From: Actibacterium naphthalenivorans | GTDB taxonomy: Bacteria > Pseudomonadota > Alphaproteobacteria > Rhodobacterales > Rhodobacteraceae | Assembly: GCF_014196965.1 (NCBI RefSeq) | Contig: NZ_JACIEQ010000001.1 | Coordinates: 248,001 to 312,000, forward strand | DNA: 64,000 nucleotides | Direction of reading: 5' to 3' | Part shown: piece by piece, positions 39,935-49,372 of the stretch | Position numbering within the stretch: position 1 is the stretch's first letter | Layout: the number at the start of each line of letters is the position of its first letter | The notes under the pieces: generated by a model | Databases searched by the model: none | What the model saw: the letters and a program-made list of their open reading frames with translations, nothing else | Told to the model about the DNA's origin: nothing | Position numbers and translations under genes: made by a program

Positions 39935-40573
39935 ATGCTGACCGCCATCGTCGATTACGAATCCGGCAACCTGCATTCGGCCCAGAAAGCATTCGAACGC
40001 GTGGCGGGCGAAACCGGTGCGGGCACTGTCACTGTCACGTCGGACCCCGACACCGTGCGGGGCGCCGACCGCATCGTGCTGCCCGGCGATGGCGCCTTTC
40101 CGGCCTGCCGCGAAGAGCTGTTCGATCACCGCGGCCTGTTCGAGGCGATCGAAGAGGCCGTCGTGCGTGGCGGAAAGCCGTTTCTGGGCATCTGCATCGG
40201 CATGCAGATGATGGCCACGCGCGGGCTGGAATACCGCGAAACCCCCGGCTTTGACTGGATCGGCGGAGAGGTCGTGCGCATCACCCCCTCCGACCCCGCG
40301 CTGAAAGTGCCGCATATGGGCTGGAACGATCTGGTGATCGACCACCCCCACCCGGTGCTGGAGGGGCTTGCCACCGGCGATCACGCCTATTTCGTGCATT
40401 CCTATCACTTCAGGGTCGCGGATCCGGCCGACAGGCTGGCCCATTGCGACTATGGCGGCGACATTACCGCGATCGTCGGCAAGGGCACCATGATCGGCAC
40501 CCAGTTCCACCCCGAGAAAAGCCAGGCGACAGGGCTGCGCCTGATCGCCAATTTCCTGGCATGGGCGCCCTGA
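39935..40573 (+). CDS. hisH: Imidazole glycerol phosphate synthase glutaminase subunit HisH
   Basis: HisH is the class I glutamine amidotransferase that feeds ammonia to HisF. The 212-residue protein starts [16 protein letters not shown] and has the oxyanion motif LPGDGAFP, the nucleophile Cys in [11 protein letters not shown], and the catalytic His-Glu in [21 protein letters not shown] lies before the ATG. It is separated from hisB by the TetR remnant and from hisA by 188 bp without a visible gene. Confidence 0.97.
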   Translation: MLTAIVDYESGNLHSAQKAFERVAGETGAGTVTVTSDPDTVRGADRIVLPGDGAFPACREELFDHRGLFEAIEEAVVRGGKPFLGICIGMQMMATRGLEYRETPGFDWIGGEVVRITPSDPALKVPHMGWNDLVIDHPHPVLEGLATGDHAYFVHSYHFRVADPADRLAHCDYGGDITAIVGKGTMIGTQFHPEKSQATGLRLIANFLAWAP

Positions 40574-40761
40574 GCGCGCAGCGGGCGGTTCTGTCCTGAG
40601 CGCGGCGAGAGCGCCGAATTTCTTCATATACTATGTTCCTCCCCGCAGTAGCGTCAGCTTTGCCTGGCGTTCCGGCGGCAGGCAGGTTGCGGGCGCAGGC
40701 GCGTTGCATTCCGGTGCCGAAGGTGCATAAGAGCCCCCCAATGAATGACAGGAGAGCCGCG

Positions 40762-41484
40762 ATGATCCTCTACCCCGCCATCGACCTGAAAGACGGGCAA
40801 TGCGTGCGCCTTTACAAAGGCGAGATGGATCAGGCCACCGTGTTCAGCGACAACCCCGCCGCGCAGGCGCGCGCGTTTCAGGATGCGGGCTGCGAGTGGC
40901 TGCATCTGGTGGATCTCAATGGCGCTTTCGCGGGGGAGCCTGTCAATGCGGCGGCGGTCGAGGCCATTCTGGCCGAAACGTCCGTGCCCGCCCAGTTGGG
41001 CGGCGGCATCCGCGACATGGCCACGATCGAAGCCTGGCTTGCAAAGGGGCTGGCGCGGGTGATCCTTGGCACGGTTGCGGTGGAAAACCCCGATCTGGTG
41101 CGGCAGGCGGCGCGGGCCTTTCCCGGCAAGATCGCCGTGGGCATCGACGCACGCGACGGCCGGGTGGCCACCAAAGGCTGGGCGGAAGAGACCGACGTGA
41201 TGGTCACCGACCTGGCGAAATCGTTCGAGGACGCCGGCGTGGCCGCGATCATCTATACCGACATCAACCGCGATGGCGCGATGCAGGGGCCCAACGTGGC
41301 GGCGACAGCGGCGCTGGCGCGCGCGGTAACAATCCCGGTGATCGCCTCTGGCGGGGTGTCGTCACTGACGGATCTGATCGCGCTGCGCGATTGCGGCGCG
41401 GCGCTGAACGGTGCAATCTCGGGGCGCGCGCTTTATGACGGGGCGATTGATCTGGCCGAGGCGCTGAAGGTTCTGAAGGGCTGA
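40762..41484 (+). CDS. hisA: ProFAR isomerase HisA
   Basis: HisA is a TIM-barrel isomerase of ProFAR to PRFAR. The 240-residue protein starts [17 protein letters not shown] with the catalytic first-strand Asp in PAIDLKDG, the phosphate-binding QLGGGIRD, the second catalytic Asp in [14 protein letters not shown], and ASGGVSS. GGAGAG eight bases before the ATG fixes this start; the frame is open 43 codons upstream but without family similarity. hisF follows after 2 bp. Confidence 0.97.
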   Translation: MILYPAIDLKDGQCVRLYKGEMDQATVFSDNPAAQARAFQDAGCEWLHLVDLNGAFAGEPVNAAAVEAILAETSVPAQLGGGIRDMATIEAWLAKGLARVILGTVAVENPDLVRQAARAFPGKIAVGIDARDGRVATKGWAEETDVMVTDLAKSFEDAGVAAIIYTDINRDGAMQGPNVAATAALARAVTIPVIASGGVSSLTDLIALRDCGAALNGAISGRALYDGAIDLAEALKVLKG

Positions 41485-41486
41485 CC

Positions 41487-42244
<758 letters not shown>

Positions 42245-42248
<4 letters not shown>

Positions 42249-42553
42249 GCGCGCTGGAGCGGCTGGCCGCCACCATCGCGGCGCGCAAGACGGCCGAGCC
42301 TGACAGCTCATGGACGGCGAAGCTGTTGGCCAGCGGCCCCGAGAAATGCGCCGAGAAATTCGGGGAAGAAGCCATCGAGGCGATCATCGAGGCGGTGAAG
42401 GGCGACCGGCAAAAGCTGACGGCGGAGGCGGCGGACGTGCTCTATCATCTGCTGGTGATGCTGGCCGCGCGGGACGTGACGCTGAGCGATGTTCTGGACG
42501 AGCTGGCGCGGCGCGAGGGTGTTTCGGGCCTTGCCGAGAAGGCGGCGCGCTGA
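42245..42553 (+). CDS. hisE: Phosphoribosyl-ATP pyrophosphatase HisE
   Basis: HisE hydrolyses PR-ATP to PR-AMP. The 102-residue all-helical protein has the MazG-like motif [14 protein letters not shown], then [14 protein letters not shown]. It is monofunctional (no HisI part), as usual in alphaproteobacteria. The ATG overlaps the hisF stop. The operon ends here with copy D of the 3' stem-loop repeat. Confidence 0.96.
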
Positions 42554-42563
42554 GGCACTCGCA

Positions 42564-42646
42564 GCCCGTTCCGGGCCAGTTTTCCCGCCTCGCACCCTGC
42601 GGGTGCTCAGGTGCCTCCGGCGGGGATATTTAGGCGAAAAAGAAGC
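42564..42646 (+). repeat. 3'-end stem-loop repeat, copy D (after hisE)
   Basis: Hairpin GCCCG-TTC-CGGGC (42564-42576), hairpin GCACCC-TGC-GGGTGC (42592-42606), then CTCAGGTGCCTCCGGCGGGG and ATATTTAGGCGAAAAAGAAG to 42645. It matches copy C over about 40 bp. The A-T pair in the second stem replaces a G-C pair of copy C, a compensating change that supports a folded RNA. Confidence 0.7.
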
Positions 42647-42649
42647 GGC

Positions 42650-43081
42650 TCATGCGCCGATGAGGCGCGGGTATTCGATCTTGGGGCAGCGGTTCTGGAT
42701 CACGGCGATGCCGGCGGCTTCGGCGCGGGCGGCCGCCGCGGCGTGATGCACCCCGAGCTGCATCCAGATCGTGCGCAATGCCGGCAGATGCGCCAGCGCC
42801 TGTTCGACAATCGACGGCACGAATTCGGAGCGCCGGAAGATATCGACCATATCGACCGGGATCCGTGGCGGGATCGACGCGAGATCCGGGTAGATCGCCT
42901 CTCCCAGCAACTTCTTTCCGGCATGAACCGGGTTTACCGGGATCACATGCATTCCCTTTGATTGCAGGAATTGCGCGACATAGTGGCTCGGCCGCGCCGG
43001 ATTGGGCGACATGCCGACCACGGCCACCACGCGGGTGCGTGTCAGCACATCTTTGAGAATCACGTCGCTGATATTTTCCAT
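42650..43081 (-). CDS. CoA-binding domain protein (YccU-like)
   Basis: A 143-residue Rossmann-fold protein with VVAVVGMSPNPARPSHYVAQFL and IPVNPVHAGKKLLGE near the N-terminus and VDMVDIFRRSEFVPSIVEQAL in the middle, the usual pattern of the CoA_binding_2 family related to the succinyl-CoA synthetase nucleotide-binding domain. Its cellular role is unknown. The ATG at 43081 is preferred over a start at 43117 because the family normally begins a few residues before the I-L-K-x-V-L-T stretch. Confidence 0.82.
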   Translation of the reverse strand: MENISDVILKDVLTRTRVVAVVGMSPNPARPSHYVAQFLQSKGMHVIPVNPVHAGKKLLGEAIYPDLASIPPRIPVDMVDIFRRSEFVPSIVEQALAHLPALRTIWMQLGVHHAAAAARAEAAGIAVIQNRCPKIEYPRLIGA

Positions 43082-43098
43082 GAGTCGCAGCCAATCAC

Positions 43099-43129
43099 AA
43101 AAAAGCGCCCGGGCCAAAAGGCCGGGCGC
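43099..43129 (-). terminator. Intrinsic terminator downstream of rlmB
   Basis: On the minus strand GCGCCCGGCC (43129-43120), a TTTT loop and GGCCCGGGCGC (43115-43105) pair with one bulged G, followed by six T residues (43104-43099). It probably ends the rlmB transcript, just before the CoA-binding gene starts. Confidence 0.85.
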
Positions 43130-43220
43130 CAGTCACGGAACGAGGGACAGTGAAATGAAGCGAGAGAGTTCCGTATTCTCGCTTCCTCTTCAGAGTTAGG
43201 CACTGCGCGGCGCATTACCA

Positions 43221-43251
43221 CCCCATGTAATAATTATGTGAACACATGGGG
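43221..43251. other. Inverted repeat past the rlmB stop
   Basis: CCCCATGT (43221-43228) and ACATGGGG (43244-43251) form a perfect 8-bp stem around a 15-nt AT-rich loop, 12 bases after the rlmB stop. No T-run follows on either strand. Confidence 0.4.
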
Positions 43252-43262
43252 AACCCCGCCGG

Positions 43263-44048
43263 TTACTCCGCCCCGGTCGCGGCCGCCGCATAGAGCGCCA
43301 CCGCCGCCGCGTTGGAGACGTTGAGCGAGCCGAAGGCGCCGGCAAAGGGGATCTTGACCAGCGCGTCGCAGGTATTGCGTGTGCGTTCCCGCAGGCCCGG
43401 CCCTTCGGCCCCCAGCACCAGCCCCACCGGCAGGTTGCCGACACGGGCCAGGGCAGTCTCCAGCGTCTCGTCAGCCTCGCCATCGAGCCCGAGCAGGATA
43501 TAGCCCATCTTGCGCAGCGTCTCCATCGCGTCGGCGAGGTTCTGCACCTGCAGATAGGGCTGACGCTCCAGCGCACCCGAGGCTGTCTTGGCCAATGCGC
43601 CGGTCTCGGGTGCGGAATGGCGGTGGGGGGCGATGACGGCGCGCGCGCCGAACACCTCGGCCGAGCGCAGGATCGCGCCCACGTTATGCGGATCGGTGAC
43701 GCGGTCCAGCAGCACCACGCGCGGCGCGCCCTGCCCCGGCTCGCACAGATCCGCCAGCTTGCCCCAGTCCAGCGGTTTCACCTCGAGCGCCGCGCCCTGG
43801 TGCACCGAACCCGGATCCAGAGGGGCGGCGAATTTCCGGGGGTCGGAAATCTCCGGCTCCATCCCGCTTTGCGCGATCGCGTCGGCCAGCCGGTCGGCGG
43901 CGTTCCGGGTGAGGACAAGACGCAGGCGTTCGCGCGCCGGGTTCATCAGCGCGTCGCGCACCGCATGCAGGCCGAAGAGCCAGACGGTCTCGGCCGCGGC
44001 CGCCCGTTTCGCGCGCTCCTTGTCGATCACCCATGTCGGCTTTTTCAT
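43263..44048 (-). CDS. rlmB: 23S rRNA Gm2251 2'-O-methyltransferase RlmB (SpoU family)
   Basis: A 261-residue SPOUT-class methyltransferase. The N-terminal substrate-binding part contains LFGLHAVRDAL. The trefoil-knot domain shows VLLDRVTDPHNVGAILRSAEVFGA (motif 1), LVLGAEGPGLR (motif 2) and IPFAGAFGSLNVSNAAAVALY (motif 3). RlmB methylates G2251 of 23S rRNA; another SpoU target is possible, as the family is alike. The ATG at 44048 (MKKPTWV) follows a purine-rich AAGGGGG. It is divergent from tRNA-Tyr. Confidence 0.92.
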   Translation of the reverse strand: MKKPTWVIDKERAKRAAAAETVWLFGLHAVRDALMNPARERLRLVLTRNAADRLADAIAQSGMEPEISDPRKFAAPLDPGSVHQGAALEVKPLDWGKLADLCEPGQGAPRVVLLDRVTDPHNVGAILRSAEVFGARAVIAPHRHSAPETGALAKTASGALERQPYLQVQNLADAMETLRKMGYILLGLDGEADETLETALARVGNLPVGLVLGAEGPGLRERTRNTCDALVKIPFAGAFGSLNVSNAAAVALYAAAATGAE

Positions 44049-44181
44049 CGCCCGGCCCCCTTCGTTGACAGAGCGCGGACCATGCCGCCTCGGGCAGTGC
44101 TCCGCAAGATATTTTCCTGTTGACGGGTCCGGGCCGCGCTTGTATCCACCCGTCACTCGAAACGGCTCAGCCGCAAGAGAT

Positions 44182-44265
44182 GGGCGACAGGCCGCAAGGT
44201 GTGGCAGGGGACTGTAACTCCCTCGCGGAGACGCACGCCTGGTTCGATTCCAGGGTCGCCCACCA
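44182..44265 (+). tRNA. tRNA-Tyr (GTA)
   Basis: An 84-nt class II tRNA with encoded CCA. The acceptor stem is GGGCGAC/GTCGCCC, the anticodon stem GGGGA/TCCCT encloses CTGTAAC (anticodon GTA), a long variable arm of 14 nt follows, and the T-arm is CCTGG-TTCGATT-CCAGG. The long variable arm and anticodon fix the identity. Confidence 0.97.
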
Positions 44266-44365
44266 TTCTCTCTCAGCGTCGAAAATGCGGGGCAGCCCCG
44301 AGCGGAACAGCCGTTTTCGCGGCCAGGGGCGACGGGGCGAACAGGGCCGCCCCGCCTGGGGGCGC

Positions 44366-45658
44366 TCATTCGTCGGTCAGCGTCTGCATGAAGGCGACGA
44401 GCGCCAGTTCTTCCGCGTCGGTCAGCTTCAGGTCGCCAAGCTCATCGGTATTGACGTTCGCGGCAACCTCGGGGCCGGGCCAGCATTGTTTTTCGAGCGC
44501 TTCGGCCTCTGTCACCATATCGCTGTCGCAGCGCGGCCAGACGTCGCGCTTGTTGTAGAATTTCACGACCCCCTCCAGCGTCTTGAAATAGCCGTTGTGC
44601 ATGAAGGCTTTCGGCATCTCGGGGTAGAGCCGCGCATCGACGTTGCGCAGGGTCGGGACCTTGAACTTGCCATCCTGCGATGCGGCCACCGTTCGGTAGA
44701 GCGGATCAGAGCGCAGGAACACGCCAAGCCCCAGATCGGCAAAGGCCAGCCCGTCGGGATTGTCGGGCTGGGTGTAGATCGGGTTTTCGGGATTTCGCGG
44801 AACACCCAGATTGTCATAGGTGAAATCGGTCAGCAGCGCGGGTTCGCCGCGCGGCCCTGGCGACGTGACATGGCATTCGGCGCAAAGGGCCTTGCCCTCG
44901 AACAGCTCGAGCCCCTGAAGCTCCAGCGCGCTCAGCGTATCGGCGCCCGACAGATACCGGTCGTAGCGCGAGCTGAAGCGGTTGACCTCGGCCGAGGCTT
45001 CGAAAGCGCCGAGCGAAAGGCCGATCATGGCGAAGGCCGTCTCGATCTTTTCGGCCAGTTCCTCGTCTTCCACCACGATATGCGCACCCGGGGTGCCGCA
45101 GCTTTCGGCCAGGGCCGCGGGGAAGGCGATGTCGCAGATTCCGGCGCCCCAGACATCGCTCAGCGAGACCGCGTATTTATGCTCTTTCTCGCCCTCGCAG
45201 ACGGCCCGGACCACGCAGGCCTGATGCGGCATGGCCATTTCCACCGGGTTCAGCGGCGGGCCCATCGCCTGGTCGGCGGCGGCATTGCCAAGCTGATGGC
45301 CGGTCGCGCGGCCGTCCACGAAGGCGCCCCCGACGAACAGGTAATCGCCGTCCTCGATCATGTGGTGAAAGACAGGCGCGGGGCTGGCATAGGCGGCAGA
45401 GGGGGGCTTGCGGCTGCCGAACAGGCCCGGAACCGATCCTTCGACCACCGCGCCGGATTCGTTGAAATGCCCGTGCGGGCTGGAAAAGCCCATCCCCGGA
45501 TCGTGGCAGAAGGCGCAGGGCTGGTTGCCGTTCAGCGAAAGGTCTGCGTCAAAGAACAAGTCGCGGCCGAGTTGCTCCATCGGGGTCAGCTCAGCCGCGC
45601 TGACGGGGGCGGATAGCAGAGCAACGGTTGCCGTAATTGGCAATGCATAAATTTTCAT
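44366..45658 (-). CDS. Dihaem cytochrome c peroxidase / MauG family protein
   Basis: A 430-residue exported protein. It has an N-terminal signal peptide (MKIYALPITATVALLSAPVSAAEL, cleavage after about residue 22) and two c-type haem motifs, CAFCH near residue 48 and CAECH near residue 257, with KFKVPTLRNV typical of the family. Such periplasmic enzymes reduce hydrogen peroxide with cytochrome c electrons, or carry out MauG-like oxidations. The protein is longer than classical CcpA (about 330 residues) because of extra loops between the haem domains. GGGAAGAGAAG precedes the ATG. It has no functional neighbour. Confidence 0.87.
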   Translation of the reverse strand: MKIYALPITATVALLSAPVSAAELTPMEQLGRDLFFDADLSLNGNQPCAFCHDPGMGFSSPHGHFNESGAVVEGSVPGLFGSRKPPSAAYASPAPVFHHMIEDGDYLFVGGAFVDGRATGHQLGNAAADQAMGPPLNPVEMAMPHQACVVRAVCEGEKEHKYAVSLSDVWGAGICDIAFPAALAESCGTPGAHIVVEDEELAEKIETAFAMIGLSLGAFEASAEVNRFSSRYDRYLSGADTLSALELQGLELFEGKALCAECHVTSPGPRGEPALLTDFTYDNLGVPRNPENPIYTQPDNPDGLAFADLGLGVFLRSDPLYRTVAASQDGKFKVPTLRNVDARLYPEMPKAFMHNGYFKTLEGVVKFYNKRDVWPRCDSDMVTEAEALEKQCWPGPEVAANVNTDELGDLKLTDAEELALVAFMQTLTDE

Positions 45659-45970
45659 GGCTTCTCTTCCCTAAGGATTTGGCTACGCCCCGCCGCGGCG
45701 CCAACAAAATAAGGGTATTGCCGGGAGGGGCGTCTCTTAGGGTATTTAGGCGACAAAAATTATCAACTTATTTTTATTTAACTTGATTTTTTTTATCGGA
45801 AATCTAGCCGTCTCTGTCGGAAATATGCCACATGCGGTGAGCCGACGGCGTTGCGCCAGTATCCGGCGTGGCCCATAAGCCGCGCCGGCCCGAATAGGGC
45901 GCCGGGCTTCTTGCGGCGCGTGCCCGCGCCCGCCATGAGTTTGACGGCAGGAGCATCCGACGGAAGAAAC
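45659..45970. other. Divergent intergenic region with AT-rich tract
   Basis: About 310 bp between the cytochrome c peroxidase and FkbM genes, with no gene. The tract 45750-45805 is strikingly AT-rich for this window and contains the imperfect inverted repeat ATCAACTT...AACTTGAT. GGGTATTTAGGCGACAAAAA at about 45738 looks like a worn copy of the core of the dispersed 3' repeat, but without stem-loops. Promoters for both genes are likely here. Confidence 0.5.
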
Positions 45971-46672
45971 ATGCCCAAAACCGAACAGAGCGCGGCCGCC
46001 AGCCACATGGGGATCAATGTGCCCGAGTCGCGCTTTCTCGACGCGACGCGGATCGCGAGAATCGATGGTGGCCGATATGAGGCGGAAGAGATCCAGGGTG
46101 CGCTGCATCTGATCCGCGAGGGCGACAGGGTGCTGGAGCTGGGGGCCGGGCTGGGGCTGGTGGGGGCAGTGATCGCCAGGAATTGCGCGCCCGCACGGGT
46201 GCTGTCGTTCGAGGCCAACCCGGAGCTGATCGAACCGATACGCGCCCTTTACCGGATGAACGGCCTGGAAGATGTGATTTCGGTGCGGAATCAGGTGGCT
46301 GTCAGCGCGCCCGACCGGCCGGAAACGCTACCGTTCCATGTACACAGAAGCTTTCTGGGATCATCCCTGAACCCCACGGCGGTGCGGGTGAAAGAGACGG
46401 TCGATGTGCCCACGGCCGGTTTTGCGACAATCTGCGCGGAGCTGAAGCCGGACGTCATCGTGATGGATATCGAGGGCGGAGAGCTGGAACTTCTGGAACA
46501 CGCCGTGCTGGACCGGGTCCGCGCGATGGTGATCGAGTTCCACCCGAATGCCTATGAGGTCAGCGGGATGCGGCGGTGCAAGGATCTGCTGCGGGCGGCG
46601 GGGTTCACGCCGGTGCCGGCGCTGTCCACCCGCTGGGTCTGGGCCGCTGAACGGGCCGCGCCCGGCGCATGA
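45971..46672 (+). CDS. FkbM family SAM-dependent methyltransferase
   Basis: A 233-residue class I methyltransferase with the SAM-binding motif VLELGAGLGLVGAVIA (near residue 57), LSFEANPELI as the acidic ribose-binding loop, and VIVMDIEGGELELLEHAVL, the FkbM signature. Targets of FkbM proteins include sugars and peptides; the substrate here is not predictable. GGAAG before the ATG at 45971 supports the start. It ends at a terminator shared with the convergent cold-shock gene. Confidence 0.82.
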   Translation: MPKTEQSAAASHMGINVPESRFLDATRIARIDGGRYEAEEIQGALHLIREGDRVLELGAGLGLVGAVIARNCAPARVLSFEANPELIEPIRALYRMNGLEDVISVRNQVAVSAPDRPETLPFHVHRSFLGSSLNPTAVRVKETVDVPTAGFATICAELKPDVIVMDIEGGELELLEHAVLDRVRAMVIEFHPNAYEVSGMRRCKDLLRAAGFTPVPALSTRWVWAAERAAPGA

Positions 46673-46698
46673 AAAAGGGCGCCCAAGGCGCCCTTTTC
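46672..46698. terminator. Bidirectional intrinsic terminator
   Basis: AAAAGGGCGCC (46673-46683) and GGCGCCCTTTT (46687-46697) form a perfect 11-bp stem with a CAA loop, carrying an A-run and a T-run on opposite sides. It serves the FkbM gene on the plus strand and the cold-shock gene on the minus strand. Confidence 0.9.
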
Positions 46699-46717
46699 CG
46701 AGAATATGTTCAGCGAC

Positions 46718-46924
46718 TTATGCCAGAGCGATATTGGTCGCGCTCTCGCGGCCGTCACGGCCAGCTTCGATATCGAAGGTCACCTTCTGGTTGTCGGCCA
46801 GCGTGCGCAGGCCGGCGCGCTCGAGTGCGGTGATGTGCACGAACACGTCTTTCTTGCCGCCATCGGGTGCGATAAAGCCGAAGCCTTTAGTTTCGTTGAA
46901 CCATTTTACGGTGCCAGTAGCCAT
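46718..46924 (-). CDS. Cold-shock domain protein (CspA family)
   Basis: A 68-residue single cold-shock domain with RNP1 KGFGFIAP and RNP2 VFVHI, preceded by [11 protein letters not shown]. CspA-type proteins bind single-stranded nucleic acid and act as RNA chaperones. AAGGAG nine bases upstream of the ATG marks the start. A gap of about 200 bp upstream would leave room for the long 5' leader common in this family. Confidence 0.96.
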   Translation of the reverse strand: MATGTVKWFNETKGFGFIAPDGGKKDVFVHITALERAGLRTLADNQKVTFDIEAGRDGRESATNIALA

Positions 46925-47123
46925 CCGTAGTCTCCTTTACAATGCTGCCCGCGGTGGTGCGGCAGCCCGGCTTAGTCAGGGCTAGATCGAAGGACTGACG
47001 GCCGTGTGAGGGAAGACAGTGGTCGATAGAGATAACGTCGCACCCGTCAGATGGGGCTTTCCCGCCTCGATTGCAAGCAAAATCGTTTGCGGCGGGGCCC
47101 GGCAGGCGCCCCGCCACGGGGCC

Positions 47124-47387
47124 TCAGCGCTTCTTTCCGCCCGAAGCGTCGCGCCCGCCGCTGGCGTCTGCTTCCTGCACATCCGCATCGAGCTTGCCGC
47201 GGGCGTTGCGGTCCATCACGCCGTTCATTTCATCCTCGCCGGGGGTATCGACGCTCTGTTGCAGATTCTCGTCGTGGTACTGCTCCTGGATCGTGTCTGT
47301 CTCGGACGACCACGGGTTGTTATGGCCCGCGAACAACGGTGTAGCGATCGGCGCGGACAGGGCCAGGCAGACAAGCAGTTTCTTCAT
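47124..47387 (-). CDS. Small secreted hypothetical protein
   Basis: An 87-residue protein with a clear signal peptide (MKKLLVCLALSAPIATPLFA, cleavage after about residue 20) and a charged, acidic, probably disordered mature part rich in Asp, Glu and Gly. I recognise no family. It has good start context (GAGAGGAAAACCA before the ATG). The mature sequence has one Cys-free domain of about 67 residues, so no metal or haem role is suggested. Confidence 0.6.
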   Translation of the reverse strand: MKKLLVCLALSAPIATPLFAGHNNPWSSETDTIQEQYHDENLQQSVDTPGEDEMNGVMDRNARGKLDADVQEADASGGRDASGGKKR

Positions 47388-47648
47388 TGGTTTTCCTCTC
47401 GATAGGGTCTTGGGACAATGTTCGCGCGAATGCCGGTATCAGGCAGCCCACCGCGCCGGCGTACCGGCCAGAATGCCGCAGCGCGGGAAATCGCCGGCGC
47501 CCGGGCCCGCTTGCGGCGGGATTCGACCGATGAAGCCCCCTGCCCGCCTGACCGCGCCGGCGCGGGCGCCCGCGCGCATCGGCCGAAAACAGGTTGCGGC
47601 CAGCCCGCAGGGCTCTACCATCGCGGCAACAACCCTTTGGAGGTGATT

Positions 47649-47918
47649 ATGGGTGTCGAGAGCATGGGTATCGAAAGCATCATTGCAATGCTGTTCGTCG
47701 GCGCGATTGCCGGCTGGCTGGCCGGGCTGATCGTCAAGGGGTATGGGTTTGGCCTGCTGGGCAACATCGCCATCGGCATCGTCGGCGCGGTTATCGCCGG
47801 TTTCCTGTTCCCCCGGATCGGATTGAATCTGGACGGCGGCCTTTTCGACGCAATCGTTCACTCCACGATCGGGGCGGTGATCCTGCTGGTGCTGATCAAG
47901 CTGGTGAAGAAGGTCTGA
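47649..47918 (+). CDS. GlsB/YeaQ/YmgE family membrane protein
   Basis: An 89-residue protein with three transmembrane segments and the family pattern IIAMLFVGAIAGWLAGLIVKGYGFGLLGNIAIGIVGAVIAG (transglycosylase-associated protein family). Members are stress-induced inner-membrane proteins of unknown mechanism. The ATG at 47649 is preceded by GGAGGTG, a near-perfect RBS, so the longer upstream frame is rejected. Confidence 0.88.
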   Translation: MGVESMGIESIIAMLFVGAIAGWLAGLIVKGYGFGLLGNIAIGIVGAVIAGFLFPRIGLNLDGGLFDAIVHSTIGAVILLVLIKLVKKV

Positions 47919-48013
47919 CCAAGGGGCCGCACGCCCGGCGGATCACGCGGCAGCGCCTGACGGGGTTGCCAAGCCGGGCCCGGTGACCTTTTCCAGCGGG
48001 CGCCGGCCTTGAC

Positions 48014-49360
48014 CTAGGTCTTTTCGTGATCCGGGCGCCAGTCGGCGAACACGCTTTGCGCCATGCGGCGCGACGGCTCCGCCACGGTTTCAGGACTGGT
48101 CCAGACCGCCCAATCGATGCTCAGACGCCGGACCTCGGGCAAGGCCGCGAGGGCCTGCTGCAGCCCGGTTCCGGTGGTTCGTGCCTGCGCGATGGCCTGC
48201 TTCATACACGCCTGCGCCTCGGCGCGGGGCATGTGGGCCATCAAGGCAAAGCTCAACGCCTCCGCCCAGACAGTGCCATTCCCCAGATCGAGCATCGCGG
48301 CCATGTTCTCCGGGCGCGCCCTCAGCGTCTCGGCCAGATCCACGGCGTGGCGAAGCGCGGCGCCGGTGGCCAGCAGCATGTTGGGCAGCACCAGCCACTC
48401 CAGCCCCCAAAGCGCGCCGTCGCGTTCCTCGGCGGGAGAGGCCGCCATGACCATCGCCCCCTGCTGCGCCGCCAGGAACCCGCCGAGCGAAACGATCGCC
48501 TCGGCCTGAACCGGATTGGCTTTTTGCGGCATGGTGGACGATCCGCCCCCGGCGCCGGCCAAGGCCTCGCCCGCCTCGCTGCGGCCCATGAGGATCAGAT
48601 CCCGGCCCAGCTTGCCCAAAGCCGCGCCGATCTGCCCCAGCCAGGCGGACAGGGCTATCATCGCGGAACGGTCGCCATGCCAGGACGGGCTGTCGGCCAG
48701 CCCCAACTCTTCGGCCAGGGCCGCGCTGATGGCGGCCCCGTGCGGCGCAACCGCCGTATTCGCCCCGCTGGCCCCACCAAACTGCACGCGCAGCAGCCGG
48801 GCGCGCAACGCCGGAAGCTCACCCATTATGGCGATCAGAGGTTGCGCCCAGCGCGCGATCCGCAGGCCAAAGGTGATGGGCGTGGCGATCTGGCTGCGGG
48901 TGCGCGCGGCCATCAACTGGCCGGCATGCTGCTGACTGGCGGCTTGCAAAGCGTCGATCACACCGCTCAGGCGGATTTCGATCACGGCCAGCACGTCGCG
49001 CAGTTGCAGCACTGTCGCACAATCGACGATATCCTGGCTGGTGGCGCCCCAATGCAGCCAATGCGCCGCCTCGCCGCCGATCTGGCCGCGCAATGCAGCC
49101 ACCAGCGCCGGCACGGGCACGCCAGCCGATGCGGTGCCGCGTGTCAGATCGGCGGGCGCCACGGAACACAGGCCCAGCGCATCGGAAATCTCCTGCGCGG
49201 CCCGCACGGGGATAACACCCGTGCGGCCCTGCGCCCGCGCCAGCGCCGCCTCCACCGCGATCATCCTGTCAACCTGAGCCTCGGCACACAGTAAATCGGC
49301 CAGCTCGGCATCGCCGAACAGGCCGGAAAGCAGCGGGTTTTCAAAGGCGGAAACTGTCAT
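48014..49360 (-). CDS. pcaB: 3-carboxy-cis,cis-muconate cycloisomerase PcaB
   Basis: PcaB lactonises 3-carboxy-cis,cis-muconate to 4-carboxymuconolactone in the protocatechuate branch of the beta-ketoadipate pathway. The 448-residue protein belongs to the fumarase/aspartase superfamily, with HWGATSQDIVD near residue 103 and the signature GSSTMPQKANPVQ near residue 272. It is the last gene of the pcaDCHG-BKACE-pcaB unit, 12 bp after the BKACE stop. Confidence 0.94.
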   Translation of the reverse strand: MTVSAFENPLLSGLFGDAELADLLCAEAQVDRMIAVEAALARAQGRTGVIPVRAAQEISDALGLCSVAPADLTRGTASAGVPVPALVAALRGQIGGEAAHWLHWGATSQDIVDCATVLQLRDVLAVIEIRLSGVIDALQAASQQHAGQLMAARTRSQIATPITFGLRIARWAQPLIAIMGELPALRARLLRVQFGGASGANTAVAPHGAAISAALAEELGLADSPSWHGDRSAMIALSAWLGQIGAALGKLGRDLILMGRSEAGEALAGAGGGSSTMPQKANPVQAEAIVSLGGFLAAQQGAMVMAASPAEERDGALWGLEWLVLPNMLLATGAALRHAVDLAETLRARPENMAAMLDLGNGTVWAEALSFALMAHMPRAEAQACMKQAIAQARTTGTGLQQALAALPEVRRLSIDWAVWTSPETVAEPSRRMAQSVFADWRPDHEKT

Positions 49361-49372
49361 TGCCTCTCGCGA

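Noticed and set aside
36634-39948. Extension of the CHASE kinase frame upstream through hisB
   Set aside because: hisB on the other strand is certain, and the kinase begins at 38736.
45738-45760. Possible fifth copy of the dispersed 3' repeat
   Set aside because: Only the core resembles it; there is no stem-loop and it is not placed after a stop codon on the same strand.
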